A DNA stretch of 64,000 bases from Blastopirellula marina (GCF_002967715.1 NZ_PUIA01000038.1:1-64000); one strand, 5' to 3'; shown: positions 28,518 through 37,757, counted from the stretch's first letter. Numbers and translations are program-made. Notes: a model not told the origin generated them from the sequence alone.

Positions 28518-29375
28518 TTAGCTCATCGTATGTTCTACGAAAAGCGCTTTCAACTTACGAGTGATCGGGCCAGGCTTGCCATCGCCGATTTCACGGTCGT
28601 CGACCTTCACCACGCCAATCACTTCGGCGGCCGTTCCGGTCATGAAGCACTCGTCAGCCACGTAGACATCGTGGCGTGTCATCGTCTTCTCGAAGGTCGG
28701 AATACCAGCTTCACGAGCCAGTTCCAGCACCACGTCCCGGGTAACCCCTTCCAGAATACCGGCATCGGTTGGTGGCGTTAGCAGGTTGCCGTCGCGGACG
28801 ATGAAGATATTGTCCGCCGTACACTCGGAAACTTCCCCCTTGTGATTCAGCATCAGGGCTTCCAGGCAACCGGCGTTGCTGGCTTCGATCTTGGCCATGA
28901 TGTTGTTCAGGTAGTTCAGCGACTTGATCCGCGGCGACAGGGCTGCCGGATGATTGCGGATGGTCGAGGCCGTGATGATGGCCAGACCGTTGTCGTAGAA
29001 CTCTTGAGGGTAGAGCTTGATCTTGTCGACGATGATGATTACCTGCGGATTCTCGGTGCGCTCGGGGCCGAGGCCCAAGGTGCCGGCACCTCGCGTGATC
29101 ACCAGGCGAATGTACCCGTCGGTGAATTCGCTCTGCTTGACCGTCTCCAGGCAGGCTTCGGTCAGGTCTGCCGACGTCATCGGGATTTTCAGGCAAATGG
29201 CCTTTGCCGAGTCATAAAGACGGCGGATATGCTGTTCTAGGCGGAAGATCTTTCCGTTGTAAATTCGCAGGCCCTCAAACACCCCGTCCCCATACAGTAG
29301 GCCATGATCGAAAACGCTGACCATTGCTTCGTTGGGGGCGAAAAACTTCCCGTTGATATAGACTTTCGCAGACAT
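28518..29375 (-). CDS. ilvE: Branched-chain amino acid aminotransferase
   Basis: A class IV PLP aminotransferase of 285 residues from the ATG at 29375. A start at 29420 would add 15 residues with no family match. Conserved features: INGKFFAPNEAMVSVFDHGLLYGDGVFEGLR near the start, the PLP Lys151 in SPRIKSLNYLNN, LNHKGEVSECTADNIFIV, and GTAAEVIGV. It transfers amino groups between glutamate and branched-chain 2-oxoacids. D-amino acid aminotransferase is a possible alternative because of similarity within class IV, but the EGLRIY and TECSADNIF-type blocks favour IlvE. Confidence 0.93.
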   Translation of the reverse strand: MSAKVYINGKFFAPNEAMVSVFDHGLLYGDGVFEGLRIYNGKIFRLEQHIRRLYDSAKAICLKIPMTSADLTEACLETVKQSEFTDGYIRLVITRGAGTLGLGPERTENPQVIIIVDKIKLYPQEFYDNGLAIITASTIRNHPAALSPRIKSLNYLNNIMAKIEASNAGCLEALMLNHKGEVSECTADNIFIVRDGNLLTPPTDAGILEGVTRDVVLELAREAGIPTFEKTMTRHDVYVADECFMTGTAAEVIGVVKVDDREIGDGKPGPITRKLKALFVEHTMS

Positions 29376-29581
29376 GGGTATCTTACTGGGAGATTCGGTG
29401 TGAGGGGTGGAAACTCGCATTATACCCTAATCCTATGAACTTGCCCTAGAGCCCTCTTAGGGGCTCCCAGATGGGAGTTAGTAAACTTCATGCTCCCTGC
29501 CAGACAGTCGAATGAGGGCGAGGTTCAGGACCTGCTATGCGAATTGCGTGAAAGAGTTGTATCGGCCCGAGAGGGGGGGAT

Positions 29582-30217
29582 CTAAATGATGTTGATAGAT
29601 TTACGGATCTCGGCCTGAACGACGTCGACAGCTTGGGTTCCGTCAACCTCGACGACCAGTTCCTTACGGCGGAAGATCTCGAGCACGGGCTTGGTTTTCT
29701 CGTGGTATTCGGCCAAACGATTGGCCAGAACTTCTTCCGTATCGTCGGCCCGACGGATCAGCTTTCCGCCGCAGATATCGCACCGACCTTCGATTTTCGG
29801 GCGGTGATCGATCACGTTGAAGTCGACCCCGCAATCTTCACACAACCGGCGAGCGAGGACGCGTTTTTTGATCACCTCGTCCGGCACCACGATATGGACG
29901 ACCGCGTCGATGTCGTAGCTTTCCAGGAAAAACGCGGCCTGATTGGCATTCCGCGGAAAGCCGTCGAGGATGAAGCCGAAGTTCCAGTCATGCTCTTGCA
30001 GTCGACGCTGGACGATTTCTTCAACGATTTCGTCATCGACCAGCTTACCGGCGTTTAGAATACGCTTGATCTTCGCCGCTAACTTGGTGTGGTTCTTGAT
30101 GTTCCATCGCAAGATGTCCCCGACACCGATGTGGGTCAGATCCAGATGCTGTTCTAATAGTTTGGCCTGAGTTCCTTTACCGGAACCCTGTACGCCCATG
30201 AACACATACTTGTGCAT
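29582..30217 (-). CDS. adk: Adenylate kinase
   Basis: A 211-residue kinase with P-loop GVQGSGKGTQ (residues 8-17) and GDGFPRN-type block ILDGFPRNANQ. The LID domain has four Cys (C126, C129, C146, C149) in the CEDC...CDIC arrangement that binds zinc, as in many Gram-positive and planctomycete enzymes. It catalyses ATP + AMP to 2 ADP. The AMP-binding region is somewhat unusual: HIGVGDILRWNIKN rather than HISTGDLLR, so it could be an adenylate kinase paralogue. Start ATG at 30217. Confidence 0.9.
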   Translation of the reverse strand: MHKYVFMGVQGSGKGTQAKLLEQHLDLTHIGVGDILRWNIKNHTKLAAKIKRILNAGKLVDDEIVEEIVQRRLQEHDWNFGFILDGFPRNANQAAFFLESYDIDAVVHIVVPDEVIKKRVLARRLCEDCGVDFNVIDHRPKIEGRCDICGGKLIRRADDTEEVLANRLAEYHEKTKPVLEIFRRKELVVEVDGTQAVDVVQAEIRKSINII

Positions 30218-30319
30218 GGCGACGTCCTTGCGAAATCAATCTAGTCGTGGGGTATTTTCTAAGACAAGTCGTCGATTGTAGTACTTAACCGGCCCCAGCG
30301 GAATTGGCAAACGCGGGAA

Positions 30320-30868
30320 ATGTGGGTGGGGTTGGTTCTGTCGGCGGCAACGCCGTTGCTCCTGAAAGCAATCGGCGGTTCACCTGGTAACGCAGGACCA
30401 ACGCTTAAATTTGCTGTCGCCATGGACCTACCCTCGAAAATTGGATTTGCCGGAAGCCTGCTGGTGATGATCAGTCTCGTCTTACCCAGCGTCAAGCATG
30501 GAAGTCCTATGCTGGGCTTGCAGTGTGCCGGCCTAGCCGCGGTAGTGGCGGTGACCCCTGGCCCCGAATATGATCCCGATCCTTCCGATGTGATCTATTG
30601 CCGTATCGCCTGGCTGGCCAATCTTTTTGCGATGGTTGTGATGGTCATTTCGCTTCTGGACGAGAAAACATTTCAAAGTGGAACGATCGGAGCATTCGTC
30701 GTACTGCTACTGTGCCTATTTTTCCTACTGATGAAAGATCATCCAGGCGTCTCTGAGCGATACGTCGGCTACTATCTGTGGCTGGCAGGTCTGCTACTGA
30801 TGGGATGCAGTGGCGTGGTGAGGGTGATCGAAAACAAGCAAAGTATCTTCGGATCGGCAAACCAGTAG
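30320..30868 (+). CDS. Unknown multi-pass membrane protein
   Basis: A 182-residue hydrophobic protein with about five membrane segments (around residues 2-16, 43-58, 66-80, 96-110, 120-138 and 150-166). There is no motif I recognise. The Shine-Dalgarno at the ATG 30320 is weak; an ATG at 30425 is another choice. Codon usage and length support a real gene. It diverges from adk with about 100 bases between. Confidence 0.6.
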   Translation: MWVGLVLSAATPLLLKAIGGSPGNAGPTLKFAVAMDLPSKIGFAGSLLVMISLVLPSVKHGSPMLGLQCAGLAAVVAVTPGPEYDPDPSDVIYCRIAWLANLFAMVVMVISLLDEKTFQSGTIGAFVVLLLCLFFLLMKDHPGVSERYVGYYLWLAGLLLMGCSGVVRVIENKQSIFGSANQ

Positions 30869-31010
30869 ACTGGAACTACTTATCTGTGTTTTTAGCCCCG
30901 CAAACGCGGATTCTAATTCCTTCTTTGCACGCACCACGACGAGGACAACAAGGTGCCTTAGCGACACGATCAGCAGCGAGAGATAAAGTCGACGCACGAT
31001 GCCAACACCG

Positions 31011-31874
31011 CTACTTATTCACGCCAATCATTTTGATTGCGTCTTCGGCCATCTTGTTCGACTTTTCGAGGAAGTCGGGCGCGAACTCTTTCGTCTTTCC
31101 CAGGTCGACTCGGATCGATTGGAGAAAGTTCAGGGCAATGTTTTCGTTCACACCGTGGGGAGTCAGGCTGACTGTGCCGGCACCGGCGTGAGTACGGAAG
31201 TCGCCGGCGTTTTGGAAACGTGTCACACCTACTTTAGCCGCCAGGTTGTGGGGGCGAAGTAGCGAGACGAGATCGTTCATGAACGCGTTCTCCTGACGCC
31301 CACCGCCACCGTTGGTATAGCGAAGTCCCAAGGGCCAGGCTGGCGATGGGGAGGCCAACGAGTAAACGCGAACATATTTCAGGGCTGCGGAACCGAAGAC
31401 GCGTTCGATAATGAACAGGGCATTCGAAGTGATCAGATTCCCTTGGCTGTGGGCAACAATCAACGTGTTGCGGCCGTAGTTATTCGCGACTTCTTTAAAC
31501 AGCGTAACGGTTGCCTGATTCCAGACGAATGAACCTTTGATTGTTTCGTCAACGATTTTCTGAACCTCGTCATCCCGAAGGGTCTTGCCAGGAACGAGCT
31601 TGCGGTTTCCAAATACCCGGGCACTGGCATTTTGCGTGTAGTCCAACAGGCACTGCCCAAGGTCCAAAATGGCCCCATTCGACTGGTTGTAAACACCTTG
31701 AACTGGGTGCTCGCAAAGAATGGAAAGCAGTGATGCCGTCAGGGCATGATCTTTGGCGCTGTTGCGAATCCCGTTGACATAATACAGCCGAGGCGTGTTG
31801 GCCGGAATGTTCAACAAATTGTACGTGTTGACATCTCCGTCCTTGCTGGGGACCGCAGGAATCGTAGGAGCCAT
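31011..31874 (-). CDS. Alpha/beta-hydrolase-like protein (possible lipase)
   Basis: About 287 residues from the ATG at 31874, which has a good GAGGAAGG ribosome site; an upstream ATG at 31943 has none. RLYYVNGIRNSAKDH, then LIVAHSQGNLIT with a Ser in the G/A-H-S-x-G nucleophile elbow. A candidate acid may be in the segment after VYSLASPSP, and LTPHGVNENIALNFL supplies a possible catalytic His. This arrangement resembles lipase/PGAP1-like hydrolases. No signal peptide is seen, so the protein is probably cytoplasmic. The substrate is unknown. Confidence 0.68.
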   Translation of the reverse strand: MAPTIPAVPSKDGDVNTYNLLNIPANTPRLYYVNGIRNSAKDHALTASLLSILCEHPVQGVYNQSNGAILDLGQCLLDYTQNASARVFGNRKLVPGKTLRDDEVQKIVDETIKGSFVWNQATVTLFKEVANNYGRNTLIVAHSQGNLITSNALFIIERVFGSAALKYVRVYSLASPSPAWPLGLRYTNGGGGRQENAFMNDLVSLLRPHNLAAKVGVTRFQNAGDFRTHAGAGTVSLTPHGVNENIALNFLQSIRVDLGKTKEFAPDFLEKSNKMAEDAIKMIGVNK

Positions 31875-32067
31875 CGCTAGCCTTCCTCGGAAGAAGTTAG
31901 ATTTTGGAGATAAGAATGGGCGCTTAGCATGGTTAACGGGCAAGCCACGGCTGGGTTGCGAAGAATCAGCGAGAATTGATGAAATTAATTCAGGTTCCCC
32001 CTTCGTGTTGCTCGGGCTCGCACAGTCAGCCCTAGTATTGACCTGACGAAACCGGACGGCAGTTCTC

Positions 32068-33168
32068 TTACTGGCCGAAATGCTGCTTCAAAAATGCGAG
32101 CGTCTTGTTGTTCGACCAGGCATGCCCTCCTTCGAAGAAGTCGGCATCGACGTTCTCCGGCTGTCCGAGCACCTGGTACACCTTTTGAAGCCGAGCATAT
32201 TCCTTCCGGGCACCATCGATCGGGAAGATTCGATCATCGATCCCGTTAATCAGCAGCACCGGCCGCGGAGCGTATAACGCGACGACATCGGCCATCTCCC
32301 CTTCCCGCATGATGCCAGGCAGTGTGTTGCAGATGCAGTGATGCATCGCGTAGATCGACGTGCGATACTCGGAGAAGGCCCCGGCGATCATCGCCAGCTT
32401 GACCCGCTCGTCCAGGATCGGCAGGTACATCGTCAGTGTTCCGCCTCCTGATAGCCCGCACGCACCGATCCGGGTTGCATCGACTTGGTCCTGTGTTTCC
32501 AGAAAGTCGATCACTCGCATCGCATCCCAGCAGCGAATTCCTTGCGGGGTCATCCCCATCAGGAAAGCGTTCATCGTCGTTTCGTGGCAGCTGCGCGGTG
32601 GATACTTGATGCCGAAGTCTTGCCGCCCAACCGTTTCGTTCCAGCCGCGTACGACGATCGCCGCAGTGATGTAGCCATGCTCGGCCATAAACACCGCGTA
32701 ATCGAGAGCACTCTCGTCGGTCTTCTTCTTTTGTTCCGGCGTTTCGTTCAGGCGAATGTAGGGGGCGATGCCACTGTGCCCGTGCAGACAGACAATCGCC
32801 GGCGTCTTCCCTTGCAACTCATGCGGTACGAAGTAATAAACGGGAGCCCAATAGTTGCGCTCGGTCCGCACGTAGATCTTATGCCGCGTGAACTTCTCGA
32901 ACTTCTCTTCTTCCGTCCACTTCACTTCCAGCGGAACAGCCTCCGGCATTTCACCCAGCAGGTCGACAACCGTTGCCTGCATCTTCTTGTGCCACGCTTC
33001 ATGCTGCTGGGGCGTCGTGGCGCTGTACATCTGGGCCGGTGTTACTTGTTGGCCGAGAAGATTGAAGCTGTGGGTGACATTGTTATCTTGAGGGGCATCC
33101 TCAGCGAAGATGAGCCCTGGGAAAAGAAACAGCGTCAAATAAGCAGCAGCGAAGCGAATGATAGTCAT
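32068..33168 (-). CDS. Exported acetyl-xylan-esterase/dienelactone-hydrolase-like protein
   Basis: A 366-residue protein with signal peptide (MTIIRFAAAYLTLFLFPGLIFAED) and an alpha/beta-hydrolase fold. PAIVCLHGHSGIAPY carries the oxyanion strand, IGACGLSGGGTLTMYL the nucleophilic Ser, INGIDDRIFPID the acid, and EGGHAWSNNKTLAFL the His. Such abhydrolase proteins in planctomycetes usually act on acylated polysaccharide side chains; this is inference. It contains an insertion of roughly 70 residues between the oxyanion loop and the nucleophile (about 150-220). Confidence 0.82.
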   Translation of the reverse strand: MTIIRFAAAYLTLFLFPGLIFAEDAPQDNNVTHSFNLLGQQVTPAQMYSATTPQQHEAWHKKMQATVVDLLGEMPEAVPLEVKWTEEEKFEKFTRHKIYVRTERNYWAPVYYFVPHELQGKTPAIVCLHGHSGIAPYIRLNETPEQKKKTDESALDYAVFMAEHGYITAAIVVRGWNETVGRQDFGIKYPPRSCHETTMNAFLMGMTPQGIRCWDAMRVIDFLETQDQVDATRIGACGLSGGGTLTMYLPILDERVKLAMIAGAFSEYRTSIYAMHHCICNTLPGIMREGEMADVVALYAPRPVLLINGIDDRIFPIDGARKEYARLQKVYQVLGQPENVDADFFEGGHAWSNNKTLAFLKQHFGQ

Positions 33169-33283
33169 CGGTAGGATCTCTGGCAGGAGGGAAGGCAGGG
33201 TAGCAGCTATAATAGCTTCTCAGCTTTGCGACGCGAAATAAAGTCGCCCGTTCAATTATCCTCACAATTGTGCAGCGAAGAAC

Positions 33284-33829
33284 GTGCAACTCTGGTCGAT
33301 ACAAACCGATGAGATGGCGGAAAAGCTCTTTCGCGAAGGCCGCTTGATTGCTGACCCTCAGCTTGAATGTGAGGTTTTCGAACGATCGTACCGATGGATG
33401 GTCAGGCAGATGGCAAAGCGGAGTTTGCACTGCCAGTACCCGGTCTGGGCCTGGTATCGCCACTGCAACGGCAGGCCTCGTCCTGACCTTAGGGCGACCG
33501 GGCACCTCCCGCCTGGAACACACGGCGTTCTCTTGCAGCTAAACGTCGAATCCCATCGGGTACTTCTATCGCAGTTTGAGCTTTGGCACTGCGTGCTGAA
33601 CAATTCGCATCTGTCGCGTTCGGAAGCAGACAACAAAAGAGTAGAACGGCGAGAGGAACGAGGTGAAGTCACACAGAAGGAGATCGAAGCGAGCTGGGAG
33701 AATATCTTCGATTTAAAATTTGGTGACTATCGGTATTGGGGGAAGCTTGAAGAGCGATACATTCAAGCCTGCTTGCCTTTGCTTGAGCTTTCGGATGTCG
33801 TGAAAACAACTCACTTCAAAGCTCGATAG
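33284..33829 (+). CDS. DUF3841 protein
   Basis: A 181-residue protein that opens QLWSIQTDEMAEKLFREGRLIAD and has YRWMVRQMAKR followed by YPVWAWYRH. These fit the DUF3841 family, which is rare and functionally uncharacterised. The C-terminal part has EIEASWENIFDL and YWGKLEERYIQACLPLL. The start is a GTG at 33284 with only a weak ribosome site. Convergent with the PhoH gene, the terminator at 33826-33860 serving both. Confidence 0.75.
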   Translation: MQLWSIQTDEMAEKLFREGRLIADPQLECEVFERSYRWMVRQMAKRSLHCQYPVWAWYRHCNGRPRPDLRATGHLPPGTHGVLLQLNVESHRVLLSQFELWHCVLNNSHLSRSEADNKRVERREERGEVTQKEIEASWENIFDLKFGDYRYWGKLEERYIQACLPLLELSDVVKTTHFKAR

Positions 33830-33860
33830 AAAAAATGCCCACGCTTCTGACGTGGGCATT
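33826..33860 (-). terminator. Bidirectional rho-independent terminator
   Basis: Perfect 10-bp stem AATGCCCACG / CGTGGGCATT with a 7-base loop. Leftward it is followed by a T-run (AAAAAA on the plus strand at 33830-33835), which terminates the PhoH gene. The same hairpin lies just past the DUF3841 stop in the plus direction. Confidence 0.8.
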
Positions 33861-33889
33861 CGAGTGAACTTCGTGATTCAGTCACCGCA

Positions 33890-35233
33890 TTAAAGCAGTT
33901 CGCTGGCAATATCAGCCAGTTCCGAGCGTTCGCCTTTCTCGAGCGAGATATGTGCGTACAGATCTTGCCCTTTCATGCGGTTGATCATGTACGACAATCC
34001 GTTCGACAGGCTATCCAGGTACGGATGGTCGATCTGGTTGATGTCACCGGTGAAGACGACCTTCGTTCCTTCGCCTGCCCGGGTGATGATGGTTTTCACC
34101 TCGTGCGGGGTCAGGTTCTGCGCTTCGTCGACAATCATATACATCCGCTGCAAGCTGCGTCCGCGGATGTAGGCCAGTGGCGTGATGACCAGCTTTTCCT
34201 GCTCCAGCATACGCGTAATACGCTGGGCCTCTTTATCGGTGTCGTTGAATTGATGCCGAATCACCGAGAGGTTATCGAACAGCGGCTGCATGTAGGGATC
34301 CATCTTGGCCGAGATGTCGCCAGGCAAGTAGCCGAGGTCTCGGTTGGATAGTGGAACCACCGGTCGAGCCAGCAAGATCTGACGATAGGCCGACGAGCAG
34401 GCCAGTGCCGAGGAAAGTGCGAGCAGCGTTTTACCGGTGCCTGCCTTGCCGGCCAGCGTGACCAACTTGATGTTGTCGTCCATTAAAGCCTTGATGGCAA
34501 AGACCTGTTCGGCGTTGCGAGGCTTGATGCCGTACGGGCTGTACTTTTCAATTCGCCGCAAGACTTGATCTTCGCGATTGAAGGTCGCCAGGACCGACTT
34601 CGAGCCGTTTCGCAGGACAAAGTTTTCGTTGGCGATCGGGTCGCTTACTTCCGGAAAGTCTTCCAGGTGAACGTTGCCAGAGTCTTGGTAGAAACGATCG
34701 ATTTGTTCGGTCGTGATGTTTTCAAGGATGCGGCGTCCCGAGTAGAGACTATCAAAGCTCTCGATTTTGTCGTTGATGTAATCTTGGGCTTGAAGGCCGA
34801 GGCTCTTCGCTTTCATCCGCAAGTTCACGTCTTTGGTGATCAGAATCACGCGACGATCTTTGACGTAGCGTTGCAGATGAAGGGCCGTATTCAGAATGCG
34901 ATTGTCAGGCGAGTCGTGAAGAAAAACTTGATGCAATCGAGCGTCAAGTTCGTTTGTGATGATGACTCGGAGGCGGCCTTGTTCTTCGCCGAGGTTGGCT
35001 CCTTCTTCCGAGAGAAGATCGCCGGTCATCTGGTCGATCTGGCGAAGAAATTCGCGGGCCTGGAAATTGATGTCCTCGTTACCCTTTTTGAATCTATCCA
35101 GTTCTTCGAGGACGGTGATGGGCAAGGCCACATCGTGTTCCTCAAAGTTTTGGAACGATCTTGCGTCGTGCAAGATAACATTGGTGTCGAGAACAAAAAG
35201 CTTCAACTGGGTCTGCACCAACTGACTAATCAT
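33890..35233 (-). CDS. PhoH-family protein (PIN domain plus PhoH ATPase)
   Basis: A 447-residue protein with an N-terminal PIN nuclease domain ([48 protein letters not shown], so acidic metal residues are present). A PhoH-type ATPase follows: Walker A GKAGTGKT near residue 265, Walker [17 protein letters not shown]. This PIN-PhoH fusion (YlaK/PhoH2 type) has been reported as an RNA helicase/nuclease. Monocistronic, ending at a strong terminator, with two hairpins in its upstream region at 35311-35375. Confidence 0.92.
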   Translation of the reverse strand: MISQLVQTQLKLFVLDTNVILHDARSFQNFEEHDVALPITVLEELDRFKKGNEDINFQAREFLRQIDQMTGDLLSEEGANLGEEQGRLRVIITNELDARLHQVFLHDSPDNRILNTALHLQRYVKDRRVILITKDVNLRMKAKSLGLQAQDYINDKIESFDSLYSGRRILENITTEQIDRFYQDSGNVHLEDFPEVSDPIANENFVLRNGSKSVLATFNREDQVLRRIEKYSPYGIKPRNAEQVFAIKALMDDNIKLVTLAGKAGTGKTLLALSSALACSSAYRQILLARPVVPLSNRDLGYLPGDISAKMDPYMQPLFDNLSVIRHQFNDTDKEAQRITRMLEQEKLVITPLAYIRGRSLQRMYMIVDEAQNLTPHEVKTIITRAGEGTKVVFTGDINQIDHPYLDSLSNGLSYMINRMKGQDLYAHISLEKGERSELADIASELL

Positions 35234-35310
35234 GCGTTCTCCGTTTGCACGGGACCATGGGCACGCGAGAATGAAATGCCGAGTCGAAGGGCAACTGTGC
35301 GTCCCTTTTG

Positions 35311-35341
35311 GTCACAATCCATTGCTTAGCTGGATTGTGAC
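35311..35341 (-). promoter_or_regulatory. Inverted repeat in the PhoH upstream region
   Basis: GTCACAATCCA (35311-35321) and TGGATTGTGAC (35331-35341) are perfect 11-bp arms around a 9-base loop, about 80 bases upstream of the PhoH start. It could be an operator or an RNA hairpin. Confidence 0.5.
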
Positions 35342-35355
35342 CGAGGTACCATCCT

Positions 35356-35375
35356 GGGAAAAGCCCGCTTTTCCC
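35356..35375 (-). promoter_or_regulatory. Second perfect hairpin upstream of PhoH
   Basis: GGGAAAAGC and GCTTTTCCC (9-bp arms, 2 bases between) form a perfect inverted repeat 14 bases from the first one, farther from the PhoH start. The pair of adjacent hairpins may form an alternating RNA structure in the 5' leader; this is inference. Confidence 0.45.
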
Positions 35376-35728
35376 ATTTTCAGGAAAATAGGCGGATTGC
35401 AGGAAATGGCCACCTCTGAGTATTTCCGTGCTTCAAGCCATTATACCCCAGGGGACATATCCCTGTTTCTCAGGTTCGTACCGTTTTAGCATTTAGATGT
35501 TTTGCGCCAGTGACGTAACGTGTACTTGCGAGAAACTTTGCGGAACCTTCGCCAGAACTTTGCCTCTCGGGAAAGTCTACCCAGGTGGACAGCACAAAGA
35601 TCGAAAAACTCCGTTCTTTGAGTTGCCGCCAATCAGGGGCAGTGCCTACAATCGTTCATAACATGGAAGCGGTTTCGCGGATGGTTGCGAGATCCAAGTC
35701 GTGCACCTTTTGAGACGAAAGGTTCTCA

Positions 35729-37243
35729 ATGGATTATGCGTCGATTCTGGCTCGTTACATCGGCAGGGAAGTTTATGTATCGACATTTGGCCACGTTCGC
35801 TTACGTGGAGAATTGGCCGCAGTTTACGAAGACTGCGTCCGTCTAATTAATGCCTCGACTTCGCAAGAGTCTGAGGATGCTCCCTGGTCTAGTTCGGTGA
35901 CAGACTTTGGTGACGATGGACCCCAAACGGATGGCTCGGAGGCCTTGGTCCATTTCCATCACATTGTCGCGATACGCTGTGCGGATGAAGAACTGCTAGA
36001 CGTTCCGGTGCTGCCGGATTTTCATGCAGAAACGCCGGTATCAATCGTCGAGAGTGAGCCTGTACCCATCCCAGAGAGCACGGCCGAACCTTGGGAAGCG
36101 TTTCTCGAGGTCGACCGTTTGACCCTGGAATTAGGGCAAAAGCTGGTCAAGTTCGTTCACCCTGAGTCGACCGACATCATGCAGCGAACCTCAGCGATTC
36201 GCTGTCACCTGGCCGACTCGCTGGGGATCGTGATTCCCCGACTGCGCCTGCGTGATTCGCTCGATCTGGGGGATCAGGAATATCGGATCCTCATCGATCA
36301 AAACGAGGTCGCTCGCGGGCGACTGGGGCCAGGGCAGTACCTGGCACTCGACATGGGGACCTCCAGCGGAACGCTGCAAGGTGTTCGCGGGATAGACCCA
36401 ACGTTCGGCGGCCCTGGTATTTGGATCACCTCGGATCAGCAGCAGGAAGCCGAACAGCTTGGTTATTTGGTTATCGATCCTTCGATGCTGGTGATCACGC
36501 ATCTCCAGGAAACATTGCGCCGTCACGCCCACGAGATATTGACGCTGGGTGACGTGCGGGAACTGCTGGAACGTTTGCGCGATCGCTCGCCAGGCGAGTT
36601 CGACGAGATCCGTTCCAGCCCGATGACAGTGTCCATGTTGCACGCTGTTTTGCGGCGACTACTGGAAGAAGGGGAGTCAATCAAGAACTTCTCCCGCATT
36701 GTCGAGATCCTGGCCCTGCACGGACACCGCAGCCAAGAGGTCGAGGCGTTGGTAGCGATGGTTCGCGTACGACTCGGTCGACAGTTAGTACAGCGTTACA
36801 TCGATTCCGATGGTAAGGTCCATGCGATCGGTCTCGACCGAGACCTGGAAGCCCCGCTGCTGCAGATGAGCGACGAGGATGCCGGTCGGCACGTGCGCGG
36901 TTGGCTGGAACGCCTGGTCGACGTGCTGCGTGAATCGTTTCAGCGGCTCGACGAGCAACAACGGCCGGTCGCGGTCATTGTTTCGTCCGACCTGCGGAAC
37001 CGCCTGTGGCAGATCTTGTCTCCACATTTCCCGCAGATAACGGTCCTTAGCCTGGCTGAAATTCCGCGGGGGAATGACATCTACTGGCAGATGATCGTCT
37101 CGCCCGAAGAAGTCGGAGCATTGGAGGCAACCGTCAAACGCAATCCGCATCCGGCGGTGGCGAAGGACACCACCTATCGACCTGCCAAAACCAAGATGGC
37201 CGAGCATATGGCGGAAGAGTTACCGCCGCGACGGCCACGTTAA
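35729..37243 (+). CDS. Soluble FlhA/FHIPEP-like protein with N-terminal Sm-like region
   Basis: A 504-residue protein without any membrane helix. Residues 1-85 look Sm/LSm-like: YIGREVYVSTFGHVRLRGELAAVYEDCVRLINA, then VHFHHIVAIRC after an acidic insertion. From about 120 to 480 it follows the cytoplasmic domain of FlhA/SctV: AIRCHLADSLGIVIPRLRLRDSLDLGDQEYRILI, VARGRL, GIWITSDQQQEAEQLGYLVIDPSMLVITHLQETLRRHAHEIL, SIKNFSRIVEILA, LGRQLVQRYIDSDGKVHAI. The eight-helix export-gate region is missing entirely. No flagellar gene is nearby. Its role is unknown; it may have lost export function and bind RNA or a protein partner. Confidence 0.8.
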   Translation: MDYASILARYIGREVYVSTFGHVRLRGELAAVYEDCVRLINASTSQESEDAPWSSSVTDFGDDGPQTDGSEALVHFHHIVAIRCADEELLDVPVLPDFHAETPVSIVESEPVPIPESTAEPWEAFLEVDRLTLELGQKLVKFVHPESTDIMQRTSAIRCHLADSLGIVIPRLRLRDSLDLGDQEYRILIDQNEVARGRLGPGQYLALDMGTSSGTLQGVRGIDPTFGGPGIWITSDQQQEAEQLGYLVIDPSMLVITHLQETLRRHAHEILTLGDVRELLERLRDRSPGEFDEIRSSPMTVSMLHAVLRRLLEEGESIKNFSRIVEILALHGHRSQEVEALVAMVRVRLGRQLVQRYIDSDGKVHAIGLDRDLEAPLLQMSDEDAGRHVRGWLERLVDVLRESFQRLDEQQRPVAVIVSSDLRNRLWQILSPHFPQITVLSLAEIPRGNDIYWQMIVSPEEVGALEATVKRNPHPAVAKDTTYRPAKTKMAEHMAEELPPRRPR

Positions 37244-37265
37244 CGCAACGAAAGTAACTCCGTAG

Positions 37266-37308
37266 GATGGCTGCCGACGATATGTCGGTGGCCATCTTTT
37301 GTTTCTTG
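37266..37308 (+). terminator. Rho-independent terminator of the FlhA-like gene
   Basis: A 13-bp stem (GATGGCTGCCGAC / GTCGGTGGCCATC, two G-T pairs) with a five-base loop is followed by TTTTGTTTCTT. It starts 22 bases after the stop codon. Confidence 0.8.
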
Positions 37309-37313
37309 AACGG

Positions 37314-37757
37314 CTAGTCTTCCAGAGCCTTGTGCTGCTTACTGTCTGGTACCACGTAGGAGTCAACGATTTCCGACTTGCCAGGTGAACTGGTGTAGGT
37401 GTGGGTTTCGCCGTCGACGGTGGTCGTGGCCTGGATATGGAACTTCGACTTGGCCCAATTGAGAAACCGCTTCTTCATCCACTCGCGGCAGGGAGGAATC
37501 AGCAGCAGGAAGCCTAGCCCGTCGGTTAAAAGGCCCGGCGTCATCAGCAAGGCACCTGCCGCGAAGATCATCGCCGCATCGGCCATCGCGCTGCCAGGCA
37601 TCTGTCCCTTGGCCATCTGCGTTTGAATCTTCTGCCAGGTCGAAAATCCCTGGCTACGTGCCAACAGCGTCCCCAGGATGCCGGTAAACAGCACGATCCC
37701 CAGCGTGACGACTAACCCTTCGTACTGGGCCAGCCACAGCAGCAGGGTGAGTTCCAC
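37314..37757 (-). CDS. fxsA: FxsA-like membrane protein
   Basis: FxsA is an inner-membrane protein of unclear function, known for relieving phage T7 exclusion. Conserved blocks are QGFSTWQKIQTQMAKGQMPGSAMADAAMIFAAGALLMTPGLLTDGLGFLLLIPPCREW. The coordinates begin at the first canonical start (GTG 37757), but this truncates membrane helix 1. The frame is open upstream and encodes RTIQVFAILLVLFVTVPLV immediately before ELTLLLWL, which aligns with the start of FxsA. No ATG, GTG or TTG exists there; an ATT at 37814 or 37805 would give the family N-terminus. Confidence 0.82.
   Translation of the reverse strand: MELTLLLWLAQYEGLVVTLGIVLFTGILGTLLARSQGFSTWQKIQTQMAKGQMPGSAMADAAMIFAAGALLMTPGLLTDGLGFLLLIPPCREWMKKRFLNWAKSKFHIQATTTVDGETHTYTSSPGKSEIVDSYVVPDSKQHKALED

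Larger units (their letters stand above)
35234..35728. other. Gene-free divergent intergenic region with two hairpins
   Basis: These 495 bases separate phoH-like (minus) and the FlhA-like gene (plus). They contain two inverted repeats (35311-35341 and 35356-35375) described separately. The rest, 35376-35728, shows no convincing gene; an open frame at 35232-35489 lacks a ribosome-binding site. Promoters for both flanking genes should lie here, but I could not identify a clear -35/-10 pair. The FlhA-like start has an AAAGG ribosome site at 35718-35722. Confidence 0.6.

Noticed and set aside
29440-29470. Hairpin GAGCCC / GGGCTC between ilvE and adk
   Set aside because: Six base pairs only and no T-tract, so of no clear significance.
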